In this document: positions 1 to 5,987 of the stretch, one piece after another
Layout of the letters: each line of letters opens with the position of its first letter
Position numbering within the stretch: the stretch's first letter is position 1
Notes under the pieces: model-generated
Seen by the model: the letters and a program-made list of their open reading frames with translations, nothing else
Database searches by the model: none
Told to the model about the DNA's origin: nothing
Program-made: the position numbers and the translations under genes
Origin: UBA4416 sp046594225
GTDB taxonomy: Bacteria > Bacteroidota > Bacteroidia > B-17B0 > Aurantibacillaceae
DNA length: 7,676 nucleotides
Reading direction: 5' to 3'
NCBI GenBank assembly: GCA_046594225.1
Contig: JBKJPW010000208.1
Span: 1-7,676 of the forward strand

Positions 1-777
1 GGAACAGAAGATGATGCCTTTGTATTTGGCGACCCGAATGGCTACACAAGAAAAGTAACAGGAACGATTCCTCCAAATAAAACACATTACGAAGTGGAAG
101 CTGAAATGCCTGAACCAGCTTTGTATTTTATTAATCAGCTACAATCAGAATTACAAAAAAATAATTTAGCAAGTACTGATGTAAAACTTGTTACAACAGA
201 ACAGATAGTTTCTAAAGGTTCTGAGCAATTAGTATACACACATCAATCACCCAAGCTTGAAAAAATAGTGTATTATACCAATACCAAAAGCAATAACCAT
301 TATGCGGAGAGTTTATTAAATACTATTGGTGTAACTAAATCTAAAAAACAAGGCACTACTTCAAACGGGATTAATGCCGTTGAAATTTATTGGGCAAGCA
401 GAGGTGTTGATGTAACAGGTTTGCACATGGCCGACGGAAGCGGTTTATCAAGAGCAAATACGATCACTACAAAAATACAAGCGACAGTGTTATCAAAAAT
501 ATACAGAGATAGTTTAATGTATCCTGCATTCAACGCATCCTTACCAGTTGCTGGAAAAAATGGCAGCATGACTAATTTATGTAAAGGCACTTTTGCAGAA
601 GGCAACATGCGTGCCAAAACGGGTTACATTAATAGAGCACGCGGTTACTGTGGTTATGTAAAAACAAAATCAGGAAAAGAATTAGCCTTCTCCGTTTTAT
701 TTAATAATTATGATTGCTCACCTAAAGAGATGAAACTAAAAATTGAGAAGTTGTTGGTGGTCTTGGTAGATTTATAG
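1..777 (+). CDS. dacB: D-alanyl-D-alanine carboxypeptidase/endopeptidase, PBP4 type (5'-truncated)
   Basis: This is the C-terminal 258 residues of a penicillin-binding protein 4 (peptidase S13) enzyme, open through the left edge in frame 1. The family acts in the periplasm, removing the terminal D-Ala from peptidoglycan stem peptides and cutting peptide cross-links. Two of the three active-site motifs are visible: the SxN motif as SNN (289-297, within KSNNHYAES) and the KTG motif (616-624, AKTGYINRARG). The conserved DGSGLSRAN segment lies between them, and the family-typical GYCGYVKTKSGKELAFSVLFN strand pair follows KTG. The SxxK nucleophile motif and signal peptide would lie upstream of the window. 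An internal ATG at 94 is not the true start, because the frame and the homology continue upstream of it. The gene ends with TAG and converges on the aminotransferase gene. The family call is firm; the balance of carboxypeptidase and endopeptidase activity cannot be read from sequence. Confidence 0.9.
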   Translation, partial: GTEDDAFVFGDPNGYTRKVTGTIPPNKTHYEVEAEMPEPALYFINQLQSELQKNNLASTDVKLVTTEQIVSKGSEQLVYTHQSPKLEKIVYYTNTKSNNHYAESLLNTIGVTKSKKQGTTSNGINAVEIYWASRGVDVTGLHMADGSGLSRANTITTKIQATVLSKIYRDSLMYPAFNASLPVAGKNGSMTNLCKGTFAEGNMRAKTGYINRARGYCGYVKTKSGKELAFSVLFNNYDCSPKEMKLKIEKLLVVLVDL

Positions 778-781
778 AAAT

Positions 782-841
782 CGTGCAATGCTGAACTTGT
801 TTCAACATTGCACGGGTGAGACCCTGAAACAAGTTCAGGGT
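782..841. repeat. Pair of REP-like hairpins in the convergent gap
   Basis: Two adjacent hairpins fill the gap between two convergent genes. The first pairs CGTGCAATG (782-790) with CATTGCACG (806-814); after one mismatch, TGAA pairs with TTCA inside it. The second pairs ACCCTGAA (821-828) with TTCAGGGT (834-841) around a 5-nt loop. The two share a core in opposite orientation: CTGAACTTGTTTCA (791-804) is the exact reverse complement of TGAAACAAGTTCAG (825-838). Neither hairpin is followed by a T-run on either strand, so this looks more like an inverted pair of repetitive extragenic palindromes than a classical bidirectional terminator, although it could still stop or stabilise both transcripts. 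I recall similar cores scattered in Bacteroidota genomes, but this is from memory and unverified. Confidence 0.7.
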
Positions 842-850
842 GACGAACAC

Positions 851-2047
851 TCAAGAATTTACTTCATCAATAGATTTAATTATAATCTCACAAGCTTCTT
901 TTATTTCTTCGTCTGTAATGATCAATGGTGGCGCTATACGCATGCTATGAGAATTGAATAAAAACCAATCTACAATTAAACCATTCTTTACACAAGTTTC
1001 AATAATTTTAAAGTTCAGATCTGTGTCTTCAAAATCTAAAGACAACATAAAACCTTTTCCTTTTATTTTTTTGATAGCAGGATGAATCAATAATGATTTT
1101 ATCAAATCAGATTTACGTTCAATATCATCCATTAATTTTTCTGACTGAATCGTTTGCAGGCAAGCTAATGAAGCGGCGCAACAAACCGCGTTTCCACCAA
1201 AAGTATTGATGTTTCCTAAAACAGGATTGTGCGTAAATTCATTTAATAATTTTTGAGAACTGATAAAACAACCAATTGGCAAACCACCGCCCATACCTTT
1301 TGCTAATAGCAAAATATCAGGCACAACACCCGTTTGTTCAAATGCAAAAAAGGTTCCACTGCGTCCAAATCCGTTTTGAATTTCATCTAATATCATTAGA
1401 GAACAATGTTGATCGCATTTTTTTCGAATAGCTTGTAAAAATTCATTGGTTGCAATGGTGTAACCTGTTTCACTTTGCACAGGCTCTAAAATAACAGCGG
1501 CAGTTTTAGAGGTAATATGTTTATTGACTTCTTCAATAGAATTATATTCTAAAATTTTTACATCCGGCAACAGTGGACGGAAAGCCTGTTTAAATTCTTC
1601 ATTACCCATCACACTCAAAGCGCCATGTGTAGAACCATGATAGGAATCTTTAAAACAAATAATTTCTGTACGGCCTGTAACTCGCTTTGCTAATTTCAAT
1701 GCTCCTTCTGTTGCTTCTGTTCCTGAGTTAGTATAAAAAACAGAATTTAAATTTGGAGGTAACAAATCCGTTAATGCTTTTGCTAATTTAATTTGAGGCG
1801 ACTGTACATATTCGCCATACACCATTAAGTGCATATACGTTTCTGCTTGTTGCTGAATAGCTTTTACAACATTTGGATGACAATGGCCCACATTACTAAC
1901 CGAAATGCCCGAAATAAAATCAATATAAGATTTACCTTGGGTATCATGCAAATGAACTCCTTTTGCTTTTACTATTTCCAAATCCATAGGTTTTGGAGAT
2001 ACTTGAGCAACATGATTTAAAAATAATTGACGGTTAGAAATTTGCAT
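851..2047 (-). CDS. Class III (acetylornithine/4-aminobutyrate-type) PLP aminotransferase
   Basis: This is a 398-residue cytoplasmic fold-type I PLP aminotransferase of class III, full length for the family. Visible signatures are the cofactor phosphate loop SGTEA (108-112), YHGST (136-140) with the aromatic residue that stacks on the PLP ring, ILDEIQNGFGR (219-229) with Asp221 pairing with the pyridine nitrogen, the Schiff-base lysine in LLAKGMGGGLPIG (Lys250), Thr282 in NTFGG, and a C-terminal substrate-carboxylate arginine in MRIAPPL (Arg370). The family transfers an omega-amino group from acetylornithine, ornithine, GABA or similar compounds to 2-oxoglutarate. The substrate here is not determined: no arginine-biosynthesis neighbour is present, and the sequence resembles the Bacteroidota group usually labelled only 'aspartate aminotransferase family'. 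The start at 2047 puts the N-terminus where family members begin. Repeat clusters lie on both sides of the gene. Confidence 0.88.
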   Translation of the reverse strand: MQISNRQLFLNHVAQVSPKPMDLEIVKAKGVHLHDTQGKSYIDFISGISVSNVGHCHPNVVKAIQQQAETYMHLMVYGEYVQSPQIKLAKALTDLLPPNLNSVFYTNSGTEATEGALKLAKRVTGRTEIICFKDSYHGSTHGALSVMGNEEFKQAFRPLLPDVKILEYNSIEEVNKHITSKTAAVILEPVQSETGYTIATNEFLQAIRKKCDQHCSLMILDEIQNGFGRSGTFFAFEQTGVVPDILLLAKGMGGGLPIGCFISSQKLLNEFTHNPVLGNINTFGGNAVCCAASLACLQTIQSEKLMDDIERKSDLIKSLLIHPAIKKIKGKGFMLSLDFEDTDLNFKIIETCVKNGLIVDWFLFNSHSMRIAPPLIITDEEIKEACEIIIKSIDEVNS

Positions 2048-2051
2048 GCGA

Positions 2052-2079
2052 TAAAGATAAGGATTTTAACAACCCGCAA
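2052..2079 (-). promoter_or_regulatory. Possible Bacteroidota-type promoter of the aminotransferase gene
   Basis: On the minus strand TATCTTTA (2059-2052) matches the Bacteroidota -7 consensus TAnnTTTG at all but the last base, and TTG (2079-2077) lies 17 nt upstream as a possible -33 element. The ATG at 2047 follows the -7 box after only 4 nt, so transcription would start at or very near the start codon, giving a leaderless or near-leaderless mRNA. Such AT-rich motifs arise easily by chance, so confidence is low. Confidence 0.3.
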
Positions 2080-2083
2080 GCCT

Positions 2084-2224
2084 GTTCCGTAGGAACTAAA
2101 TATTGGTAATAACATGTGAACAGATAACTATCAAGTCCGGTAGGGACGAAATATTATATCGTACCTATGGCACTTTTATAAATTAATTAAATAAAAGACT
2201 ACCAATACTTTGTCCCTGCGGGAC
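2084..2224. repeat. Four-copy symmetric cluster of hairpin repeats
   Basis: Four 13-nt imperfect palindromes related to GTCCCGTAGGGAC occupy this gap. Copy A (2084-2096) is GTTCCGTAGGAAC and copy B (2135-2147) is GTCCGGTAGGGAC, both on the plus strand. Copy D (2161-2173) reads GTGCCATAGGTAC and copy C (2212-2224) reads GTCCCGCAGGGAC, both on the minus strand. A, B and C are followed by an AT-rich tail resembling AAATATTGGTA, complete in A and one base different in C; B and D share the AT-rich stretch between them. A to B and D to C are both 51 nt start to start, so the array is symmetric about position 2154. The 26-nt spacers are not inverted copies of each other. The cluster lies upstream of the aminotransferase and downstream of the yigZ-type gene. 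No transposase is present. It resembles a compound REP element of the kind mobilised by REP-associated (RAYT) transposases, which is an inference. Confidence 0.75.
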
Positions 2225-2245
2225 ACGTACGTATTTATAAAATGA

Positions 2246-2851
2246 TTAATGATAGCTTATTTTAAGTCCAGATATTTTTTTCAATTTTTCCTCGCAAGAT
2301 TCTGAATTTGCTTTACGAATACTAAAACTTATTTCGCAGTCGTTATCAAATTGCTGGGCAGTAATTTTGCAATCCATTTGTTTTAATAATTTCATCACAT
2401 CATTCAAATATTCAAATGAAAATTGAATCGTATAATTGAAAGCAATAAATTTTTCGATGGTATGACATTCCTTAATAACTTCTGCAGCTGAACTTTTATA
2501 AGCATTAATTAAACCACTTACACCTAATAGTGTTCCTCCAAAATAACGAACTACCACTACTAAAACATTAGTCAAATCATTAGATTGAAGTTGTCCCAGA
2601 ATCGGCTTACCAGCAGTATTATTAGGCTCACCATCATCATTGGCTCTAAAATTTAATTTATCCGCACCTAAGCGATAGGCGTAACAATGATGATTAGCAG
2701 TAGGATGTTCTTTTTTCAGTTGTGTTAACGCTTCTTTTATCTGAGTATCATTTTCAAGAGGAAAAGCAAAGGCTAAAAATTTACTTCCTTTATCTTTAAA
2801 AATAATGTTGGCACTTTTTTCAATGGTTAGATATGTATCAGAAAATAACAT
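2246..2851 (-). CDS. yigZ: YigZ/IMPACT family protein
   Basis: This 201-residue protein belongs to the YigZ branch of the IMPACT family, at the usual bacterial length. The N-terminal IMPACT domain (about residues 15-125) shows the family signature NDDGEPNNTAGKPIL (71-85) followed by VVVVRYFGGTLLGVSGLINAY (98-118). The C-terminal part (about 138-195) fits the small ferredoxin-like DUF1949 domain common in bacterial members. The domain is related to a region of eukaryotic IMPACT that regulates the GCN2 kinase; the bacterial role is not settled, and a link to nucleic acid or ribosome binding has been suggested. It is the third gene of the ribD-transporter-yigZ cluster, starting 6 nt after the transporter stop codon, so co-transcription is likely. 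Family assignment is firm; function is unknown. Confidence 0.9.
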   Translation of the reverse strand: MLFSDTYLTIEKSANIIFKDKGSKFLAFAFPLENDTQIKEALTQLKKEHPTANHHCYAYRLGADKLNFRANDDGEPNNTAGKPILGQLQSNDLTNVLVVVVRYFGGTLLGVSGLINAYKSSAAEVIKECHTIEKFIAFNYTIQFSFEYLNDVMKLLKQMDCKITAQQFDNDCEISFSIRKANSESCEEKLKKISGLKISYH

Positions 2852-2857
2852 GGAGAA

Positions 2858-3739
2858 TTATTTCATCAACTGAGGCAATAAACCTAAAATCAAAATGGCT
2901 AATAAACTTAGGCCTATTCCTAACCAATTTTTAGTAGATAATTTTTCTTTAAATACAATAACAGAAACAATGGTGGATATGGTTAAGATGCTTAAATTAT
3001 TAATTGGAAATAATACAGAAGGCTCCATAATATCACTATTTAAAGCAGATATAATAAAATACATGGTTCCGAAATTGATTGCTCCTAATATTATTCCTGC
3101 AGGAATAGCTTGCCATTGAAATTTTTCTTTTTTGATAATTAACTGATATAACAATACAATAAATCCAAATATAAAAGCTGTAGAAAAAATAGTAGACAAA
3201 AACGCATCAAAGTTTACATCATTTAATAAATTACGTTGCGCATAATTAATACAAGAGTCAATAATACCGCTACATCCAAATATAATTAAAGGAAACAGCC
3301 ACCATAACTTATCTGCTTTTTTACCATCGGTTTCTTTATGCGACACTAAATAAACAGCGGCAATTGCTAATACAATGCCTATGATTTTAGTAACAGAAAT
3401 GCCATCACCGTAAAATAAAATAGCAATACTAATAGGTACTACCACTGACATACGGTTTGCTACCTGTGCAACCGAAATTCCTTGTTTGGCGGTAGTTTCA
3501 GATATCACAAATAAACTACTAATAAAAACAATACCTAAAAAAACAGCCATTGGAAAAAATGATTCATTAAAAACATTTAATGGTGTTACAGTAGATTTAG
3601 TGGTTAAAAACCCTAAAAGGCCCGCTACAACATAATTGACAATGATTGCTTGAAAGCCATTAATGTTTTTGACAGCAATTACTTTAAAGGAAATGCCAAA
3701 CAAGGTGGAAATTAAAACAGAAAGAATTAAAAAAATCAT
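2858..3739 (-). CDS. EamA/DMT-superfamily membrane transporter
   Basis: This 293-residue, highly hydrophobic protein has about ten predicted transmembrane helices in two five-helix halves, the layout of the drug/metabolite transporter superfamily (EamA type). The first half ends in the pattern SVAQVANRMSVVVPISIAILFYGDGISVTKIIGIVLAIAAVYLVS (about residues 89-132). The second half repeats it as SVLFPINNLSILTISTIVSVIVFKEKLSTKNWLGIGLSLLAILIL (about 242-286). A short polar linker, KETDGKKADK, separates the halves. Family members sit in the inner membrane and move small metabolites; the substrate cannot be told from sequence. The ATG follows the ribD stop codon after one base (TAATATG), which suggests translational coupling and raises, without proving, a flavin-related role such as that of RibN-type DMT transporters. 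Confidence 0.87.
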   Translation of the reverse strand: MIFLILSVLISTLFGISFKVIAVKNINGFQAIIVNYVVAGLLGFLTTKSTVTPLNVFNESFFPMAVFLGIVFISSLFVISETTAKQGISVAQVANRMSVVVPISIAILFYGDGISVTKIIGIVLAIAAVYLVSHKETDGKKADKLWWLFPLIIFGCSGIIDSCINYAQRNLLNDVNFDAFLSTIFSTAFIFGFIVLLYQLIIKKEKFQWQAIPAGIILGAINFGTMYFIISALNSDIMEPSVLFPINNLSILTISTIVSVIVFKEKLSTKNWLGIGLSLLAILILGLLPQLMK

Positions 3740-3740
3740 A

Positions 3741-4757
3741 TTATGTATTAAATAAAGTGTAAAGTAAATCCTCTCCTATTTGTTTGGGAACAGATTGATT
3801 AAATGATATGTCGGGAGCAGAAATTCCATGCTCAAATTTTTTATGAGGGTTTACAAATATTCGAGCTTCGTCCCAAGCATTAATATTTGCAAAATTATAA
3901 ATAGTATTAGTGCCGCCTTCTATAATCACACTTGAGATATTATTTTTAAAACAATAATCTAACACTTCTTTGGCTTTATAATTCCAATCAATTTTCACAA
4001 ACTCAACATTTCCCTTTACTTCATCCTTAATTGTATTAAAAACAATCGTTTTGGCATCTATATTAAATACATTTAAATTTTCCGAAAAATCTAAATAATG
4101 TGTCATTACTAATCTGATAGGATTTTTACCATTTACTAAACGGGCATTTAAATAAGGATTATCGGCCAACAAGGTATTATAACCAATTAAAATAGCTTGT
4201 TCTTCTGTTCTCCACTGATGAACTAAAGTTTTACTTTCTTTACTAGTAATCCAATTATCTTCTTTGTTTTCGGGTAAAGGCCAGTGACTAATAAATCCGT
4301 CTTGAGTTTGTGCCCACTTTAAAATAATATAAGGACGTTTTTTTTCATGAAAAGTAAAAAAACGCTTATTTAACGCTCTACATTCTTTATCTAAAATTCC
4401 ATATTCCACTTCAATACCAGACTCTTTTAATTTTTGAATTCCTTTTCCTGCAACTAACGGATTAGAATCTAAATTTCCAATAACTACTTTTTTAATGCCT
4501 TTACTAATAATTAAATCAGCACAAGGTGGTGTTTTTCCATGATGAGAACAGGGCTCCAGATTCACATATAAAGTGCTTTTTTGAAGCAAATCATCGCTTA
4601 CTTGTTTAATCACATTTGGTTCAGCGTGCGCGCTACCATACAATTCGTGATAACCTTCTCCTACAATTTTACCATCGCACACTATCACACAACCCACCAT
4701 CGGGTTTGGTGCTGCCTTTCCTAAGCCTTTGGCTGCAAGTTCAAGGCAACGTTGCAT
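3741..4757 (-). CDS. ribD: Bifunctional riboflavin deaminase/reductase RibD
   Basis: RibD carries out two consecutive steps of riboflavin synthesis from GTP: deamination of the diaminopyrimidine ribosyl phosphate, then NADPH-dependent reduction of its ribose. Both domains are present in 338 residues. The deaminase domain (1 to about 135) has the zinc site HAE (His44, Glu46) and the PCxxxxxxxxC motif (Cys70, Cys79, in EPCSHHGKTPPCADL), plus APNPMVGCVIV near the start. The reductase domain (about 141-338) begins RPYIILKWAQTQDGFIS and includes WITSKES, IGYNTLLADNP and VIIEGGTNTIYNF. The residue after HAE is Pro (HAEPN), where Val is common. The annotated ATG is the only canonical start, but seven upstream codons read ITTHETY, which fits the family N-terminus (Met1 of E. 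coli RibD aligns at the Ile), so translation may begin at an AUU (4778-4776). It heads the cluster with the transporter and the yigZ-type gene. Confidence 0.93.
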   Translation of the reverse strand: MQRCLELAAKGLGKAAPNPMVGCVIVCDGKIVGEGYHELYGSAHAEPNVIKQVSDDLLQKSTLYVNLEPCSHHGKTPPCADLIISKGIKKVVIGNLDSNPLVAGKGIQKLKESGIEVEYGILDKECRALNKRFFTFHEKKRPYIILKWAQTQDGFISHWPLPENKEDNWITSKESKTLVHQWRTEEQAILIGYNTLLADNPYLNARLVNGKNPIRLVMTHYLDFSENLNVFNIDAKTIVFNTIKDEVKGNVEFVKIDWNYKAKEVLDYCFKNNISSVIIEGGTNTIYNFANINAWDEARIFVNPHKKFEHGISAPDISFNQSVPKQIGEDLLYTLFNT

Positions 4758-4863
4758 ATATGTTTCGTGTGTTGTAATAAGTTGTGTTTTAAAGGAGTTT
4801 AAAAGTAAAACATTAATTTCAATTAGACTCTAAAAATTGTCTTTAATTCGTTATTTTTATACC
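4758..4863. promoter_or_regulatory. Divergent promoter region between ribD and yicC
   Basis: This 106-bp gap lies between two divergently transcribed clusters and must hold or border both promoters. On the plus strand TATTTTTA (4852-4859) resembles the Bacteroidota -7 box TAnnTTTG and stands 4 nt before the yicC-type ATG, implying a leaderless or very short leader; I see no well-placed -33 TTG. On the minus strand TACTTTTA, just upstream of the ribD reading frame's AUU codon, is a similar weak candidate. No FMN riboswitch is apparent: the space is short and the typical conserved core is not seen. The leftward part (4758-4778) may be coding if ribD starts at AUU. Confidence 0.4.
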
Positions 4864-5733
4864 ATGCTAAAATCAATGACAGGCTTTGGAAAAGCCACAA
4901 AAGAATTTGAAAATAAAACCGTTAATGTAGAGATCCGTTCACTAAATAGTAAGAACATGGATTTAAGTTTACGTTTGTCTTCTGTGTATCGTGACAAGGA
5001 ACATGAATTAAAAAGTGAAATCACAAAACTATTAGAACGTGGGAAAGTAGATTTGTCCGTATATGTAGAATCAAAAATAGAAGAAACGCCCGTTCAAATA
5101 AACACAGATTTAGCAAAGTCATACTACAATCAATTAAAACAATTGGCAACTGAGTTAAATGAGCCAACTACAAATTTAATGTCGCATGTTTTAAAAATGC
5201 CTGATGTATTAAAAACAGAACGTAAAGAACCAAATGAACAAGATTGGAAAGATATACAAAGCGTCATTTTTATAGCTGTAGAAGGTTTAAATAAATTTAG
5301 ATCAGATGAAGGACAATCTATTGAAAAAGATTTTGAAACACGTTTAGGGATTATTGCTGATTCTTTAGAGAAAATTAAAGAACATGATGCTGCTCGAATT
5401 CAGAATATAAGAGATCGTATTAAAAAGAATTTAGAAGAGGTAGTTGGAAAAGAAAAAGTCGATAACAATCGTTTTGAACAAGAATTAATCTACTACATCG
5501 AAAAATTAGATATTAACGAAGAAAAAGTACGTTTAAAAACACATTTAGACTATTTCATTAAAACAATGAAAGAACCAGCTGGCGGACGTAAGTTGAACTT
5601 TATCGGGCAAGAAATCGGAAGAGAAGTAAATACTATTGGTTCAAAAGCTAATGATGCAGAGATGCAGAAATTAGTAGTATTGATGAAAGACGAGTTAGAA
5701 AAAATTAAAGAACAAACCAATAACGTTTTATAA
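4864..5733 (+). CDS. yicC: YicC/YloC family endoribonuclease
   Basis: This is a 289-residue, full-length member of the YicC/YloC family, cytoplasmic proteins reported as endoribonucleases; E. coli YicC has been linked to decay of the small RNA RyhB. The N-terminus MLKSMTGFGKA and RSLNSKNMDLSLRL (25-38) are hallmark family sequences. The C-terminal DUF1732 region shows the conserved series EEKVRLKTHLDYF (219-231), GRKLNFIGQEIGREVNTIGSKAND (241-264) and EKIKEQTNNV (279-288). The start at 4864 was chosen because MLKSMTGFG is the family N-terminus; an in-frame TTG at 4837 would add nine residues that do not fit. In many bacteria yicC precedes gmk; here the next genes are a small membrane protein and a prenyltransferase. 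The stop overlaps a TAATATG junction, leaving 1 nt to the next gene. Confidence 0.92.
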   Translation: MLKSMTGFGKATKEFENKTVNVEIRSLNSKNMDLSLRLSSVYRDKEHELKSEITKLLERGKVDLSVYVESKIEETPVQINTDLAKSYYNQLKQLATELNEPTTNLMSHVLKMPDVLKTERKEPNEQDWKDIQSVIFIAVEGLNKFRSDEGQSIEKDFETRLGIIADSLEKIKEHDAARIQNIRDRIKKNLEEVVGKEKVDNNRFEQELIYYIEKLDINEEKVRLKTHLDYFIKTMKEPAGGRKLNFIGQEIGREVNTIGSKANDAEMQKLVVLMKDELEKIKEQTNNVL

Positions 5734-5734
5734 T

Positions 5735-5986
5735 ATGAACTTATTTAAATTATCAGGACTTGTGTCATTAATTTTTGGAGCATTAAGTTGTTTCATATTA
5801 TTTAAACCACAATTTTTGATGTTCTCTTTATTAGCAGCTATTATTGGTTTTACTTTCGCCACTATCAATGTGTATTTGAATGCAAAATTTGAAATCACTA
5901 AAAATGCATTTAGCGTTGGTTATATAGGAATGATTTTAGCTTCTTTCCCTGTTATTTTTTTAATGGTATTAATTGTTAGAGGTTAA
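5735..5986 (+). CDS. Small three-helix membrane protein of unknown function
   Basis: This 83-residue protein is not one I recognise. It is almost entirely hydrophobic, with about three predicted membrane segments (residues 5-23, 27-50 and 60-81) separated by a short polar stretch, NAKFEITKNAF, around 49-59. There is no cleavable signal peptide, and the termini carry few charges (one Lys near the N-terminus, Arg near the C-terminus). It is very probably a real gene: its ATG starts 1 nt after the yicC-type stop codon and its stop codon ends 1 nt before the prenyltransferase ATG, so it sits exactly between two firm genes. Its place suggests an inner-membrane partner or accessory of the following polyprenyltransferase, but that is only an inference from position. 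Confidence 0.75.
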   Translation: MNLFKLSGLVSLIFGALSCFILFKPQFLMFSLLAAIIGFTFATINVYLNAKFEITKNAFSVGYIGMILASFPVIFLMVLIVRG

Positions 5987-5987
5987 C

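Noticed and set aside
387..617. Minus-strand open frame of 76 codons inside the dacB-type gene
   Set aside because: It lies wholly within a firmly identified gene on the other strand and shows no recognisable domain; it is a shadow frame.
782..841. Classical rho-independent bidirectional terminator
   Set aside because: The stems are convincing but no T-run follows either hairpin on either strand, so I recorded it as a repeat with a possible terminator role.
1829..2020. Plus-strand open frame of 63 codons opposite the aminotransferase N-terminus
   Set aside because: It is antisense to conserved aminotransferase sequence and has no family features of its own.
2084..2224. CRISPR-like array, given short repeats spaced 51 nt apart
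   Set aside because: Repeats are only 13 nt, imperfect, in opposing orientations and just four in number; no cas genes are present.
2895..3119. Plus-strand open frame of 74 codons opposite the EamA-type transporter
   Set aside because: It is antisense to predicted membrane helices of a well-supported gene and resembles no known protein.
4758..4863. FMN riboswitch upstream of ribD
   Set aside because: The gap is too short for a full FMN element and its conserved core is not recognisable.
4837..4863. Upstream TTG start for the yicC-type gene
   Set aside because: The nine extra residues do not match the family, whose proteins begin at the MLKSMTGFG motif encoded from 4864; the stretch also overlaps the likely promoter box.
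5973..5987. Upstream TTG start for the UbiA-type gene
   Set aside because: It would overlap the 83-residue gene, while the ATG at 5988 fits the family N-terminus and has AGAGG at suitable spacing.
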